A stretch of 64,000 bases of DNA from contig CALBSK010000010.1 of the NCBI GenBank assembly GCA_937967795.1, positions 62,001-126,000 on the forward strand. The letters are read 5' to 3'. Position 1 is the first letter of the stretch, and each line of letters starts with the position of its first letter. This DNA comes from an uncultured Alphaproteobacteria bacterium (GTDB lineage: Bacteria > Pseudomonadota > Alphaproteobacteria > UBA9655). A program made the position numbers and the translations under genes. Under the pieces are notes generated by a model, which worked only from the letters and a program-made list of their open reading frames with translations, searched no databases and had not been told where the DNA came from. Below are positions 1-9,074 of the stretch, one piece after another.

Positions 1-30
1 CCTATGAATGGAGGTTTTTTTATGCAGATA

Positions 31-157
31 AGAAGCTGCTACAAAAAGGTCTTTCGCCAACAAGTTCGGCATCTCTTTGATAATGTTTAAAAAGATCCTG
101 AAGCAAGTTCAGGATGACAGCCCCGTTTAAAATTTAAGGCCTTTTGCAGCACCTTCT
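31..157. repeat. Dispersed palindromic repeat, copy A (MITE-like)
   Basis: About 127 bases with imperfect inverted ends: positions 31-53 read like the reverse complement of 136-157 (agaag, then a ctgcnacaaaa-type core, then a ggtctt-like end). Inside is a perfect hairpin, atcctgaa (95-102) and ttcaggat (108-115) around a 5-base loop. The core at 67-84 (cggcatctctttgataat) recurs exactly at 63893-63910 in copy B. No coding capacity is seen. The form fits a miniature inverted-repeat element or an intergenic palindromic repeat of the kind common in intracellular alphaproteobacteria. Its 3' edge abuts the end of the toxin gene. Confidence 0.7.
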
Positions 158-164
158 AAAGAGC

Positions 165-452
165 TTATTTTTTCCTTATTTTCGCCATTTTATAAATGAG
201 ATCATCTTTTCTGATTCCCACAGCTATAATGAACACTTCGATTTCCTTTTTGTTTATTCGATAAACAATACGTGTGTTTCCAACACGTATACGTAGACAT
301 CCTCTTAAATCTCCACTCAGAGGTTTTCCTATTTTATCAGGTTCACCTTTCAATATTCTCTCATCTATGGCTTTAAGAATCCGCCGAGCTTCTGCATATC
401 CGAGCATTTCTAAATCAAATTCGACATCTTGATGATAAATAATTTTCCACAT
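165..452 (-). CDS. RelE/ParE-family toxin
   Basis: A 95-residue basic protein with the RelE/ParE fold pattern: an N-terminal strand and helix (WKIIYHQDVEFDLEML), a central basic loop (GDLRGCLRIRVGNTRIVYRI) and a C-terminal strand with AVGIRKDD. Family members are ribosome-dependent mRNA interferases (RelE) or gyrase inhibitors (ParE). The C-terminal IRKDD-IY pattern is closer to RelE, but the target cannot be told from sequence. It lies 2 bases downstream of a Phd/YefM-type antitoxin, in the usual antitoxin-first order, so co-transcription is expected. It appears intact. Confidence 0.85.
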   Translation of the reverse strand: MWKIIYHQDVEFDLEMLGYAEARRILKAIDERILKGEPDKIGKPLSGDLRGCLRIRVGNTRIVYRINKKEIEVFIIAVGIRKDDLIYKMAKIRKK

Positions 453-454
453 TT

Positions 455-748
455 TCAGTGAGGAAGAAGTTCAAATTTTTTAATCATCTCTTCATGTGAG
501 ATAGATTTTATTTTATCAAAATCTTGAAGTCTTTTGCGGGCAACAATTTCAATGCGAAGATCTTCTAATTCGTCTAGGAGAGCCTCATAAGATTGAATAT
601 TCAGAAGCACAGCTGCAGGTGAATTATTCTTCATAATCACATAGTGATCTTGCTCTCCCGAGGTAAGCTTATTAATCACATCCTTTGTGGATCTAATCAT
701 ATCTGTAATAGAAATTGCCTCTTCTGATCTTTCAATTAATGCGGTCAT
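455..748 (-). CDS. Phd/YefM-family antitoxin
   Basis: A 97-residue protein. Residues about 10-60 match the Phd/YefM DNA-binding fold (ISITDMIRSTKDVINKL, then a VIMKNNSPAAVLLNIQSYEAL segment that is very typical of the family). The C-terminal half is charged and helical and is expected to wrap the toxin. It should neutralise the RelE-like toxin encoded 2 bases downstream and repress the pair's own promoter. The stretch upstream (749-790) is AT-rich and holds the likely promoter and operator, but I could not define the boxes. Confidence 0.85.
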   Translation of the reverse strand: MTALIERSEEAISITDMIRSTKDVINKLTSGEQDHYVIMKNNSPAAVLLNIQSYEALLDELEDLRIEIVARKRLQDFDKIKSISHEEMIKKFELLPH

Positions 749-867
749 TTGTGATTCTCCATACTCACCATTATCATATAATAATATGCTTATAATTGTT
801 TTATGTAAAGTTTTTTAACGTATTGAGCGAGTTCAAATAGAATGAGGCCTAAAAGCAGATGTAAAAT

Positions 868-1230
<363 letters not shown>

Positions 1231-1235
1231 ACTTT

Positions 1236-1916
1236 TTATATAAGCTTTTTTTGAGCCTCTAACAACCCATCAATAAGTGCATAGGTTTGCTCATCCGCCT
1301 CTCCATCCCACTTATGAGGTTGGAAATGTCGCTGAAAGGCCGTAAGGGCATGGGAAAGAGAGAGAATTTCATAGCCAATTTTATGAAGCGCATCATCTAG
1401 GGGAAACTTTTGCAAAAATTTTCTAGAAGAGGGAGAAGGCCATAAACCCAGCCCTTCTATCGCTAATCTTTCCCAAGGGAATAAATGCCCCGGATCTTGT
1501 TTGCGGCGTGGCGCTATATCCGAATGGCCTAAAATACGTGAGCGGGGAATTCCCCACCGTATTTGAATTTCCTTAGAAAGTTTCAAGAGTCCTTCAATCT
1601 GTGCTTCAGGAAAAGGTCTGTATCCGTAGCTATGGCCTGGATTGGAAAGCTCAATCCCAATCGAACAACTGTTTAAATCCGTGCATCCTTGCCAATAACT
1701 TTCTCCCGCATGCCAGGCCCGTTTGTCTTCTTCGATGAGGTGATAAATCTGCCCCTCTTCATCAATAAGATAATGGGCGCTAACATTGGAGTGGGGATTG
1801 GTGAACCAACGAAGAACCTCATCCGTACTCGGCATATCCGTATAATGGAGGATAATAGAGTCAATGGGTAGCTTCCGTTCATTAAAATGAGGAGAAAAAA
1901 CCCTATTTTTATTCAT
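1236..1916 (-). CDS. ampD: AmpD-type N-acetylmuramoyl-L-alanine amidase
   Basis: A 226-residue Amidase_2/PGRP-fold zinc amidase. Visible signature: LHYTDM (zinc His), AHYLIDEEGQIYHLIEEDKRAWHAGES, SIGIELSNPGH, and GHSDIAPRRKQDPGHLFPW (the second and third ligand region). It removes the stem peptide from 1,6-anhydro-MurNAc during cytoplasmic peptidoglycan recycling. No signal peptide is seen, which favours AmpD over secreted amidases. I chose ATG 1916 (MNKNRVF) because the reading frame further upstream runs into HepT coding sequence. It overlaps the end of hepT by 8 bases. The C-terminal 60 residues after the catalytic core are a helical extension also seen in alphaproteobacterial homologues. 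Confidence 0.88.
   Translation of the reverse strand: MNKNRVFSPHFNERKLPIDSIILHYTDMPSTDEVLRWFTNPHSNVSAHYLIDEEGQIYHLIEEDKRAWHAGESYWQGCTDLNSCSIGIELSNPGHSYGYRPFPEAQIEGLLKLSKEIQIRWGIPRSRILGHSDIAPRRKQDPGHLFPWERLAIEGLGLWPSPSSRKFLQKFPLDDALHKIGYEILSLSHALTAFQRHFQPHKWDGEADEQTYALIDGLLEAQKKLI
1237..1265 (-). promoter_or_regulatory. Predicted rnpB promoter
   Basis: On the minus strand a -35 box TTGTTA (1260-1265) is followed by a 17-base spacer and a -10 box TATATA (1237-1242), then 6 bases before the first base of RNase P RNA at 1230. Spacing is ideal for the housekeeping sigma factor. The whole promoter lies inside the last codons of ampD, whose stop is at 1236-1238. Confidence 0.6.
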
Positions 1917-2265
1917 GATGAGTATATAATTCTTCGAGTTCTTCTCTGATAACCTTCTCAAGAGGAGGAAGTGCGTTGATCACTGTTGCCCAAACTCTAC
2001 TTTCCAAAACATCTTCATAATCATGGCGATAAATATTGCCAGCCCCTTTAATGCCTGCCCAAGGAATCTGTGGGTGTCTGCTACAGATCTCCTCTGGTAA
2101 ACGACGCGTTGCTTCTGAAATAATTTCAAGAGCTCTAATAACCGCATATATCGTGCGTTTATCCGTAAGAAACATTTCATAGGTAGTGTTTTTTAAAAAG
2201 GAAGAGGCCAAGAGAATATTATCAAGGATATCTTCCAGAGCTTGAGTAGCGTCTTTAGAAGGCAT
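1909..2265 (-). CDS. HepT-like (DUF86) toxin/partner of MntA
   Basis: An all-helical DUF86/HEPN-family protein of 118 residues. Known HepT proteins are RNases with an Rx4HxY motif whose Tyr is AMPylated by the partner MntA. Here the motif region reads GNIYRHDY (residues 76-83): His81 and Tyr83 are present, but the expected Arg is Gly76. That suggests weak or absent RNase activity, or a subfamily with a different basic residue (Arg80). Start chosen at ATG 2265, preceded by AAGAGG; a TTG at 2283 would extend it by 6 residues. It overlaps the mntA 3' end. Confidence 0.82.
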   Translation of the reverse strand: MPSKDATQALEDILDNILLASSFLKNTTYEMFLTDKRTIYAVIRALEIISEATRRLPEEICSRHPQIPWAGIKGAGNIYRHDYEDVLESRVWATVINALPPLEKVIREELEELYTHHE

Positions 2266-2551
2266 AAATAGCCTCTTTTTCAACAGCGCCTTTCAACCTT
2301 TTTTTAAGAGCGGCTCGATCAACAACGTCGACAGAGCGGTCAAAGAAGCTTGTAATATGATTCTTAAGCCCTGCATAAGCAAAAAGATCAATAGGTTTTT
2401 TAGTATTTAGATCAATTAGAATATCAATGTCACTCCCTGGTCGTTCCTCTTGACGAGCGCATGAGCCAAAGAGAGCAATATGATCAACACCCATTTGACG
2501 TAATTCAGTTTCATGAGCTTTTAGTGTTCTTAAAATGTCGTCTCTATACAT
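2255..2551 (-). CDS. MntA-like minimal nucleotidyltransferase antitoxin
   Basis: A 98-residue minimal nucleotidyltransferase. The signature GS(29-30) followed by GSDIDILID (residues 39-47) gives the Mg-binding Asp41 and Asp43, with a further acidic strand at VDVVD (74-78). In characterised MNT-HepT pairs it transfers AMP groups to the HepT Tyr and so silences the toxin. Gene order (nucleotidyltransferase first, HepT second, overlapping) is canonical. It appears complete. It is unrelated in sequence to the Uup gene that follows on the same strand. Confidence 0.85.
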   Translation of the reverse strand: MYRDDILRTLKAHETELRQMGVDHIALFGSCARQEERPGSDIDILIDLNTKKPIDLFAYAGLKNHITSFFDRSVDVVDRAALKKRLKGAVEKEAIYAF

Positions 2552-2665
2552 TTGTACACATCATTTCTTCCTCTGGACCTCTTTTTACCGTTCTACCGAG
2601 ATTATATTTAAGTATAGCTGATTTTTGAGATTTAGAAAATGTCTGAAAGAAACCCTTATTTTCAT

Positions 2666-4474
2666 TCATGATAAATTTGGTTTTTCCTTCTCAAGGGATT
2701 CTTCCTTTTCTAAAAGGTCAAGCCACCGTTCTTCCTTATGATGAAGATCGTGGCGCGTGGTTTGAAGCAAAAGGGTGACCTTTTCAAATCCTTGAGGATC
2801 GCGTTGGTAGAAGGAAGGATCGGAAATCTCTTGTTCCAGTTGATGAATCTTTTGACTCAAAGCTTCAATTTCTTGCGGAAGCAGAGAAAGCTCTCGCATC
2901 TCCTTATAAGTCAATTTTTCTTGTGAAGAAGACTTCTTCGGAGAAGGGCTCTTCTTTTTTTCAACCTTAGGCGTTGCGGGGCGAACATGCTGAGCCGCAT
3001 AATCTGTATAGCCTCCCCCATAGATTTGTATATGCCCATCACCTTCAAAAGCTAAAATATGAGTTGTGGTTCGATCTAAGAAATCTCGATCATGGCTGAT
3101 CAAAAGAAGGGTTCCTTGATAATCCGCCAAGTATTCTTGGAGCAAGTCGAGAGTTTCCATGTCTAAATCATTGGTGGGTTCATCAAGAACCAAGAGATTG
3201 CTGGGTTTTGCCAATATTTTTGCCAGAAGAAGGCGATTGCGCTCTCCTCCAGATAGATTTTTTAAAGGAGTCAGCGCCTGCTTTCGATCAAAGAGAAAGT
3301 CCTGAAGATACCCCATGACATGACGCGGTTCTCCTTGAACAAAGACTTGATCTCCTCCTTGTTCGCACAAGGTTTGCCAGGGCGTTAACTCTAAATCAAG
3401 AGAGGCTTGATTTTGATCAAAAACGGCAAATTCAAGATTTTTGGCGCGCCGAATATGTCCTTGGTCGGCGGGGAGCTCACCGATTAAAAGCTTAATGAGG
3501 GTTGTTTTCCCTGAGCCATTGGGGCCAATAATGCCGATTCGATCCCCTCTTAAAATACGGCAAGAAAAGTCCTTAATAATGGGTTTATCGTTATAGGTTT
3601 TAAAAACGTGTTTAGCTTCAAGAACGAGCTTGCTTCCCATAGGGGCTTCTTGAGACGTGAGGCTTATATTTCCTTGAGGCCCTTGATGTTGGCGCCGCTC
3701 CTGTCTTAAAACAAGAAGATTCCTCAATCGCCCCTGATTGCGCCTCCGACGCGCCGTCACACCCCGATGGAGCCACTCCATTTCTTGGGCAATTTTTTGA
3801 GAGAGCTTTTCTTGGGTCCGGGTTTCATGATCCAAGATATCTTCGGCCCACTCTTCAAAAAAAGGATAGCCTTTCTCCAGAATTCGCAGTTGTCCTCGAT
3901 CAAGCCAAAAGGTTCTTCGAGAAAGTGCCGAGAGAAAAGCCCGATCATGACTAATCATCAAAAGCGCGCCTTTATAGGTTTTTAAAGTCTCTTCCAGCCA
4001 TTCAATGGTGATAAGATCAAGGTGGTTTGTTGGTTCATCCAACAATAACACATCAGGTTCTCCTACAAAAGCTTTGGCCAGCATCACGCGCCGCGATTCA
4101 CCTCCAGAGAGGTTAGAAAGGAGTTTCTGAGAATCCAACTCCAAATGACTCAGCGTTTCTTGAAGTACGTAGGTTTCTACCTTTTTTTCAGCCTGATTTT
4201 CTAAAAACGCGAGAATAGAGCACTGTTCAGAAGGTGCCAAAGATTGATCCAAAACCCCTATTTTAAGTTGTGGTTTAACAAACCGCTGTCCTTTATCCAG
4301 CTCAAAACGTCCGCCAAGAACTTTTAAGAGGGTTGATTTACCGCTTCCATTTCGCCCTACAAGGCACACCCGATCACGGGGAAAGAGAGAAAGAGATAGA
4401 TCATGAAGAATAACACGTGCTCCAAAGGAAAGTGACGCTTCACTGAGGGCAAGAAGAGGCGGCGTTTTTGTCAT
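2666..4474 (-). CDS. uup: ABC-F ATPase, Uup type
   Basis: About 602 residues with two ABC cassettes and no membrane domain. First cassette: Walker A GRNGSGKST, signature LSGGESRR, Walker B VLLLDEPTNHLD. Second: GPNGSGKTT, LSGGERNR, LVLDEPTNDLD. A linker between them carries the ABC-F arm and a basic stretch (TARRRRNQGRLRNL). The C-terminal 90 residues, after a Lys/Ser-rich hinge, form a coiled coil typical of Uup. ABC-F proteins act on the ribosome or on replication/repair branched DNA. Start at ATG 4474 (MTKTPPLLAL) fits the family N-terminus; an ATG at 4525 would add 17 unconserved residues. Neither has a clear SD. A second ABC-F protein, EttA, lies at 61330. Confidence 0.88.
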   Translation of the reverse strand: MTKTPPLLALSEASLSFGARVILHDLSLSLFPRDRVCLVGRNGSGKSTLLKVLGGRFELDKGQRFVKPQLKIGVLDQSLAPSEQCSILAFLENQAEKKVETYVLQETLSHLELDSQKLLSNLSGGESRRVMLAKAFVGEPDVLLLDEPTNHLDLITIEWLEETLKTYKGALLMISHDRAFLSALSRRTFWLDRGQLRILEKGYPFFEEWAEDILDHETRTQEKLSQKIAQEMEWLHRGVTARRRRNQGRLRNLLVLRQERRQHQGPQGNISLTSQEAPMGSKLVLEAKHVFKTYNDKPIIKDFSCRILRGDRIGIIGPNGSGKTTLIKLLIGELPADQGHIRRAKNLEFAVFDQNQASLDLELTPWQTLCEQGGDQVFVQGEPRHVMGYLQDFLFDRKQALTPLKNLSGGERNRLLLAKILAKPSNLLVLDEPTNDLDMETLDLLQEYLADYQGTLLLISHDRDFLDRTTTHILAFEGDGHIQIYGGGYTDYAAQHVRPATPKVEKKKSPSPKKSSSQEKLTYKEMRELSLLPQEIEALSQKIHQLEQEISDPSFYQRDPQGFEKVTLLLQTTRHDLHHKEERWLDLLEKEESLEKEKPNLS

Positions 4475-4546
4475 AAGAAAATTTTTAGGGAGAAGGAAGG
4501 AGAATAGCAAGAGGGGATTATGCACTGTTTAAAGCGAATCAAAAAA

Positions 4547-6517
4547 TCACTCGTGTGTCAGTTCTCTGATATTCTCATAGAGTGCAAGGGCCTCCGGATT
4601 AGCGAGAGCTGAGACATTTTTGACAGGACGGCCATGAACTGTTTCTTGAACCGCAAGCTCGGCAAGCTTTCCACTTTGTGTGCGCGGGATATCTGCCACC
4701 TGAATGATTTTAGCGGGAACATGGCGTGGAGAAGAATTCAACCGAATCTTATTCTTGATAACTTGAATAAGCTCTGGCGTTAAGGTAAGTCCTTCTCGAA
4801 GTTTAACAAATAGAACCACACGCACATCATCTTGCCACTCTTGGCCGATGACAACGCTTTCTAAAACTTCAGGAATTTGGTCGACTTGCCGATAAATTTC
4901 AGCCGTTCCAATCCGCACGCCGCCCGGATTCAAAATCGTGTCTGATCGTCCATAAATGATGAATCCCTCATGACCTGTAAGCTCGGCATAATCTCCGTGA
5001 CACCACACATCAGGGAATTTTTCAAAATAGGCCTGATGATATTTTTGATCTCGCTCATCTCCCCAAAAAAAGACAGGCATGGAAGGAAAAGGTGTGGTGC
5101 AAACGAGCTCTCCTTTTTGTTCCTTTATAGAACGGCCCTCTTCATCAAAAATTTGGACGTTCATTCCAAGTCCTGGCGCTTGCAATTCTCCCCGCCAAAT
5201 AGGTCCCGTGGGGTTTCCTAAAGCAAAACAAGAAATAATATCCGTTCCTCCGGAAATGGAAGCCAAGCAAAGAGTGGATGAGATATGCTTGTAGACAAAA
5301 TCAAAGCTTTCAGGAGCAAGGGGAGATCCCGTTGAGGTCATCATCCGCAAGTGCGAAAGATCATAGATGGATTTAGGATGAAAGTCGGCTTTGCGAAGGG
5401 CTTCAATATATTTGGCTCCTGTACCAAAAAAGGTCATTTTTTCTGCTTCCGCATACTCCCACAAAATATGGCCGGAAGAAGCAAAAGGCGATCCATCATA
5501 AAGCAAAAGCGTTGCTTTTGATGCAAGGGCGGAAACCTGCCAATTCCACATCATCCAGCCACACGTTGTATAATGGAAAACCCGATCTCCAGGCTTTATA
5601 TCACAGTGAAGTTGATGTTCTTTCAGATGCTGCAAAAGCGTGCCCCCAACTCCATGGACAATACATTTCGGCATACCGGTGGTTCCTGATGAATACATAA
5701 TATAAACAGGATGGTTAAAGGGAACCGGGACAAATTCAATGGTGTTAACCTCTTTAAACGGCTGAAGTGCCTTTTCCCATTCGATCAAAGTGGAATGGGC
5801 AGGAAGGAACACAGGTTGATCTCCATAAGGAAAAACGATAATCTTTTCCAAACTGGGAAGGCCTTTGCCCATTTCATCCACGTTTTTTAAACAATCAAAT
5901 CGTTTGCCATTATAATAATACCCCTCCACCATAAATAAAACTTTAGGAGTAATTTGACTAAATCGATCAAGAAGACTGGCGACCCCGAAATCAGGGGAAC
6001 ATGAGGACCAAATAGCGCCTAATGACGTAGTAGCAAGCATGGCTATCACAGCTTCGGGCGCATGAGGAACATATCCACAAATGCGATCCCCCTTTTCAAC
6101 GCCAAGAGATTTTAAATAGGCCGCAAGACGGGCGACTTCTTGATATACTTCTCTAAAAGTTAAGGTTCGTTTAATTTTGTCTTCCCCCCAAAAAATAAGA
6201 GTAGGCGTGTCAGCGCTGCGAGGAGAAAGTAAATTTTCAGCAAAATTGAGCTTAGCATCAACAAAAAACTGGGGTTTAAAAATCCCTTGAGGTAAATGAA
6301 CCTCTCGTTTTCCTTTAAAAGACGTTATCAATCCACAAATGTCCCACACAGCACGCCAGAATTCTGGGAGATTATGGATCGACCAATGCTGAAGATCGGA
6401 AAAGCTTGAAAGGTTTTGTTGATGACGATTGTTAATTTCCCTTATAAAAGCCGTAAGGTTGGTTCCTTGAATTTGAGAAGGGGAGGGTTGCCATAAAGGC
6501 GCATTATTATTTTCCAT
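4547..6517 (-). CDS. aacS: Acetoacetyl-CoA synthetase
   Basis: A 656-residue adenylate-forming ligase, full length for acetoacetate-CoA ligase. The N-terminal ACS-type region (FSDLQHWSIHNLPEFWRAVWD) is followed by the AMP-binding motif YIMYSSGTTGMPKCIVHG, the WMMWN core, ISGGTDII, and a C-terminal YGRSDTILNPGGVRIGTAEIY with the acyl-adenylate hinge. The terminal SGKLAE carries the adenylation Lys. It makes acetoacetyl-CoA from acetoacetate, ATP and CoA, linking ketone bodies or PHB breakdown to lipid or central metabolism. No other PHB gene is in view. Its start overlaps the end of the upstream Smr gene by 11 bases. Confidence 0.92.
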   Translation of the reverse strand: MENNNAPLWQPSPSQIQGTNLTAFIREINNRHQQNLSSFSDLQHWSIHNLPEFWRAVWDICGLITSFKGKREVHLPQGIFKPQFFVDAKLNFAENLLSPRSADTPTLIFWGEDKIKRTLTFREVYQEVARLAAYLKSLGVEKGDRICGYVPHAPEAVIAMLATTSLGAIWSSCSPDFGVASLLDRFSQITPKVLFMVEGYYYNGKRFDCLKNVDEMGKGLPSLEKIIVFPYGDQPVFLPAHSTLIEWEKALQPFKEVNTIEFVPVPFNHPVYIMYSSGTTGMPKCIVHGVGGTLLQHLKEHQLHCDIKPGDRVFHYTTCGWMMWNWQVSALASKATLLLYDGSPFASSGHILWEYAEAEKMTFFGTGAKYIEALRKADFHPKSIYDLSHLRMMTSTGSPLAPESFDFVYKHISSTLCLASISGGTDIISCFALGNPTGPIWRGELQAPGLGMNVQIFDEEGRSIKEQKGELVCTTPFPSMPVFFWGDERDQKYHQAYFEKFPDVWCHGDYAELTGHEGFIIYGRSDTILNPGGVRIGTAEIYRQVDQIPEVLESVVIGQEWQDDVRVVLFVKLREGLTLTPELIQVIKNKIRLNSSPRHVPAKIIQVADIPRTQSGKLAELAVQETVHGRPVKNVSALANPEALALYENIRELTHE

Positions 6518-7013
6518 GGCTAAACTTTCTTATACCAACATAAAAAGCACCATGCCCTCCGTCTCGCGGTTGGGCAGGGTAATGAAAAGAAGAAATGAGG
6601 GAACGCAACGGCGTTTCCTGAAGCCACCGAGGCAATTGGTGACGCATGGTATTTTCGTTATTCACTGCCCCTTTTCCCGTGATGATGAGAACCGTTTTCA
6701 ATCCTCTATCTTGAGCCTGCCGCAAAAATCTCTCAAGAGCATCATACCCTTGCTCTAACGTCATCCCATGGAGATCAAGTTGCGCCCCCACCTTAACGTG
6801 ACGTAATTCTTTTCGTCCCAGAGGTTGGAGGGGAAGAAGAGAAATAATCTTTCTCGCCTTTTTTTCTAAAACACGAACCTGGATGCGAGGGGGTTGAGAA
6901 GTTTGATCCCCCCCTGTTTTTTTTGGTTTAGGTTTTATTTTAGAAAGGGGCTTCACATCTTTGACATGGGATTGCCATAAAAGAATATCTTCGGGGGTAA
7001 GCTTTTCTTTCAT
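6507..7013 (-). CDS. Smr-domain protein (putative endonuclease)
   Basis: A 168-residue protein. The N-terminal 75 residues are Lys/Pro-rich and probably disordered. The C-terminal half is an Smr domain with LDLHGMT (the LDxHG motif) and IITGKGAVN (the TGxG motif). Smr domains, also found at the C-terminus of MutS2, are associated with nicking endonuclease activity on DNA or RNA. The short alphaproteobacterial form with a basic N-terminus is common near division and cell-wall genes. It overlaps the DUF1284 gene by 4 bases (ATGA) and aacS by 11, so translation is probably coupled. Confidence 0.85.
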   Translation of the reverse strand: MKEKLTPEDILLWQSHVKDVKPLSKIKPKPKKTGGDQTSQPPRIQVRVLEKKARKIISLLPLQPLGRKELRHVKVGAQLDLHGMTLEQGYDALERFLRQAQDRGLKTVLIITGKGAVNNENTMRHQLPRWLQETPLRSLISSFHYPAQPRDGGHGAFYVGIRKFSHGK

Positions 7014-7417
7014 AAGGCCTCACCCCTCAGCTTTCTAAGGGCCGCCTCACAAACACCAAAAGCTTTCCAACTACACCCTTTGCAGGCTTGATGAAAAGCG
7101 GCGAGTGTCATTTTTTCTTTAAAACGCTCTTGAGCCTCTCTCCAGGTGAGCACATCTCCCACTTTAATATCTAAAATAGCACTGTGACGGTCATCTAAAC
7201 TCTGAATTTTTTCTTCAAATTTACACATGCCTCCTGCGTGATGCGGACAAGGACCACAAATAGAATCGAGATCCGTCACAACCTCAAGGGGAAGCTCTTC
7301 ATTTTGGTGAAGAGCTTCCACAAGGTGGGTGTAATTTTCAATAAATCCAGGCGAATATCCCTTTCCCTGAAACCCGAGAGTACAGAGGAAATGATGAGGC
7401 CGGAACGAAAATTTCAT
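7010..7417 (-). CDS. DUF1284 cysteine-rich protein
   Basis: A 135-residue protein recognised as DUF1284 by the opening FRPHHFLCTLGFQGKGYS. It has cysteine groups CGPC (mid-protein), a following Cys in GGMC, and CKGC plus a further Cys near the C-terminus, which together suggest an iron-sulfur cluster. Its function is not established. It sits between Smr and BioY with 4-base overlaps on both sides, so the three form a small operon; a link to biotin metabolism (BioB and LipA carry Fe-S clusters) is only a thought from context. Confidence 0.8.
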   Translation of the reverse strand: MKFSFRPHHFLCTLGFQGKGYSPGFIENYTHLVEALHQNEELPLEVVTDLDSICGPCPHHAGGMCKFEEKIQSLDDRHSAILDIKVGDVLTWREAQERFKEKMTLAAFHQACKGCSWKAFGVCEAALRKLRGEAL

Positions 7418-7962
7418 CCAGCTTTATAATGCCGAATGATCTGCAAAGCTGTACACAAAAGCCCTGCCTTTACAAGGCCTGGAAGAATAAAGGGAACAAC
7501 CCCATGCATCAGAGCATTGGAAAACCCAATCAGCTGAGAAAGCCATGCTACTCCTAAAGAAAACACAATCACCGTTCCTAAAAGACAGAGCAGAGCATCA
7601 GAAATCCAGGAATTGAGAGAGTACTTCTCCTTAAGCATGGCCATGACATAGACAGAGAGAACAAATCCCACCAAATATCCGAGCGTGGGACCACCGAAAT
7701 AAGCTAATCCCCCTGCAAACCCTGAGAGTACGGGAAGTCCTACAGCAGCAAGTCCCAGCCAAATCAGGTGGGCTTCAACCGCTCGGCGAGGCGTATAGGT
7801 CAAGCCAATCAGCATCACCGCTACCGTTTGTAAAGTAATGGGGACAGGTTTCAGGGGTATTTCAATTTGTGAGGCTGCAAAGAGGAGAATAACGCCTCCC
7901 AAAACAACCATGAGTTCATTCCAAACACTAGACTGTGATTTAATTGTCGAAAGAATTTTCAT
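7414..7962 (-). CDS. bioY: Biotin transporter BioY
   Basis: A 182-residue membrane protein with about six hydrophobic segments. Family marks are IPLKPVPITLQTVAVMLIG, GLPVLSGFAGGLAYFGGPTLGYLVGF (the BioY signature) and a C-terminal FILPGLVKAGL segment. BioY is the substrate-binding S component of ECF biotin transporters and can act alone or with a shared energy module; none is encoded here. I chose ATG 7962 because it is preceded by AAAGGAGAAGAGAG, a strong SD. Uptake rather than synthesis of biotin fits a host-dependent bacterium. Confidence 0.9.
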   Translation of the reverse strand: MKILSTIKSQSSVWNELMVVLGGVILLFAASQIEIPLKPVPITLQTVAVMLIGLTYTPRRAVEAHLIWLGLAAVGLPVLSGFAGGLAYFGGPTLGYLVGFVLSVYVMAMLKEKYSLNSWISDALLCLLGTVIVFSLGVAWLSQLIGFSNALMHGVVPFILPGLVKAGLLCTALQIIRHYKAG

Positions 7963-8081
7963 CTCTCTTCTCCTTTTGTCGTGGTCTAAACGTCCCTGTT
8001 TCAACACGAGACGGGAAGAGCATCCTGACACAAGTTGTTTTTGACTTCAACCCTCTCCCTCTTCGCTCTCTGATTGAAAAC

Positions 8082-9074
8082 CTAATCTCCTTGATCGAGA
8101 ATTGTGAGAAGTTCCTTTAAAATTAAAGGAACACCTCGATGACTCACAGAAGAAAGAATAAAAACCTCTTTTCCTAAAGTTTTTTCTAAGGCTTTGGATT
8201 TTTCTTTAATGACATCTTCCGTCAGAGCATCACATTTATTAAGCGCTAGAATTTCAGGCTTTTCGATGAGGCCTTGACCGTAAAGTTCAAGTTCACGCCG
8301 AATGGTTCTATAAGATCCTACCACATCTTCAAGCGTTCCATCGATAAGATGTAAAATAACTTTACACCGCTCCACATGCCCTAAAAAGCGAGTCCCTAAA
8401 CCGACACCTTCGTGAGCCCCTTCAATCAACCCCGGAACATCGGCAATCACAAATTCTTTGCCATGCACATAAACAACACCTAAATTAGGAGCCAATGTCG
8501 TAAAGGGATAATCCGCAATTTTAGGTCTCGCGCGCGATACAATAGATAAAAAAGTCGATTTTCCTGCGTTGGGTAATCCTACGAGCCCTACATCAGCAAT
8601 AAGTTTAAGACGCAACCAAACCCACATTTCTTCACCTGACCAACCAGGCGTTGATTTGCGAGGCGCTCTATTGGTTGAAGATTTAAAATTCTCATTCCCG
8701 AATCCGCCATCGCCTCCTTTTAAAAAAACAAGACGTTGATTGTTTTCCGTAAGATCTGCAAGGAGCGTTTCTTTGTCTTCAGCCAAAATTTGGGTCCCTA
8801 AAGGAACACGAATCACTAAATCTTTACCAGAAGAGCCTGTACGGCTGGATCCCATGCCATGTTGGCCCTTTTCCGCTTTAAAGTGTTGATGATAACGAAA
8901 ATCGATGAGCGTATTAAGGTTAGAAACACCTTCAAAAATAATGTTTCCTCCCTTCCCCCCATTTCCTCCATCAGGTCCACCAAATTCAATGAACTTCTCT
9001 CGGCGAAAGCTAACACATCCAGCCCCGCCGTCTCCACTTTTAAGGAATATTTTTGCTTCATCAAGGAATTTCAT
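8082..9074 (-). CDS. obgE: GTPase ObgE/CgtA
   Basis: 330 residues, the standard short form without the C-terminal OCT domain. The Gly-rich Obg fold occupies residues 1 to about 158 (DGGAGCVSFRREKFIEFGGPDGGNGGKGG). The G domain follows with GLPNAGKST (G1), TTLAPNLG (G2), DVPGLIEGA (G3), NKCD (G4) and a final SSVSHRG (G5). It is an essential GTPase in 50S assembly and stringent control. It lies downstream of rplU and rpmA, the conserved L21-L27-Obg order. It is intact. Confidence 0.96.
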   Translation of the reverse strand: MKFLDEAKIFLKSGDGGAGCVSFRREKFIEFGGPDGGNGGKGGNIIFEGVSNLNTLIDFRYHQHFKAEKGQHGMGSSRTGSSGKDLVIRVPLGTQILAEDKETLLADLTENNQRLVFLKGGDGGFGNENFKSSTNRAPRKSTPGWSGEEMWVWLRLKLIADVGLVGLPNAGKSTFLSIVSRARPKIADYPFTTLAPNLGVVYVHGKEFVIADVPGLIEGAHEGVGLGTRFLGHVERCKVILHLIDGTLEDVVGSYRTIRRELELYGQGLIEKPEILALNKCDALTEDVIKEKSKALEKTLGKEVFILSSVSHRGVPLILKELLTILDQGD

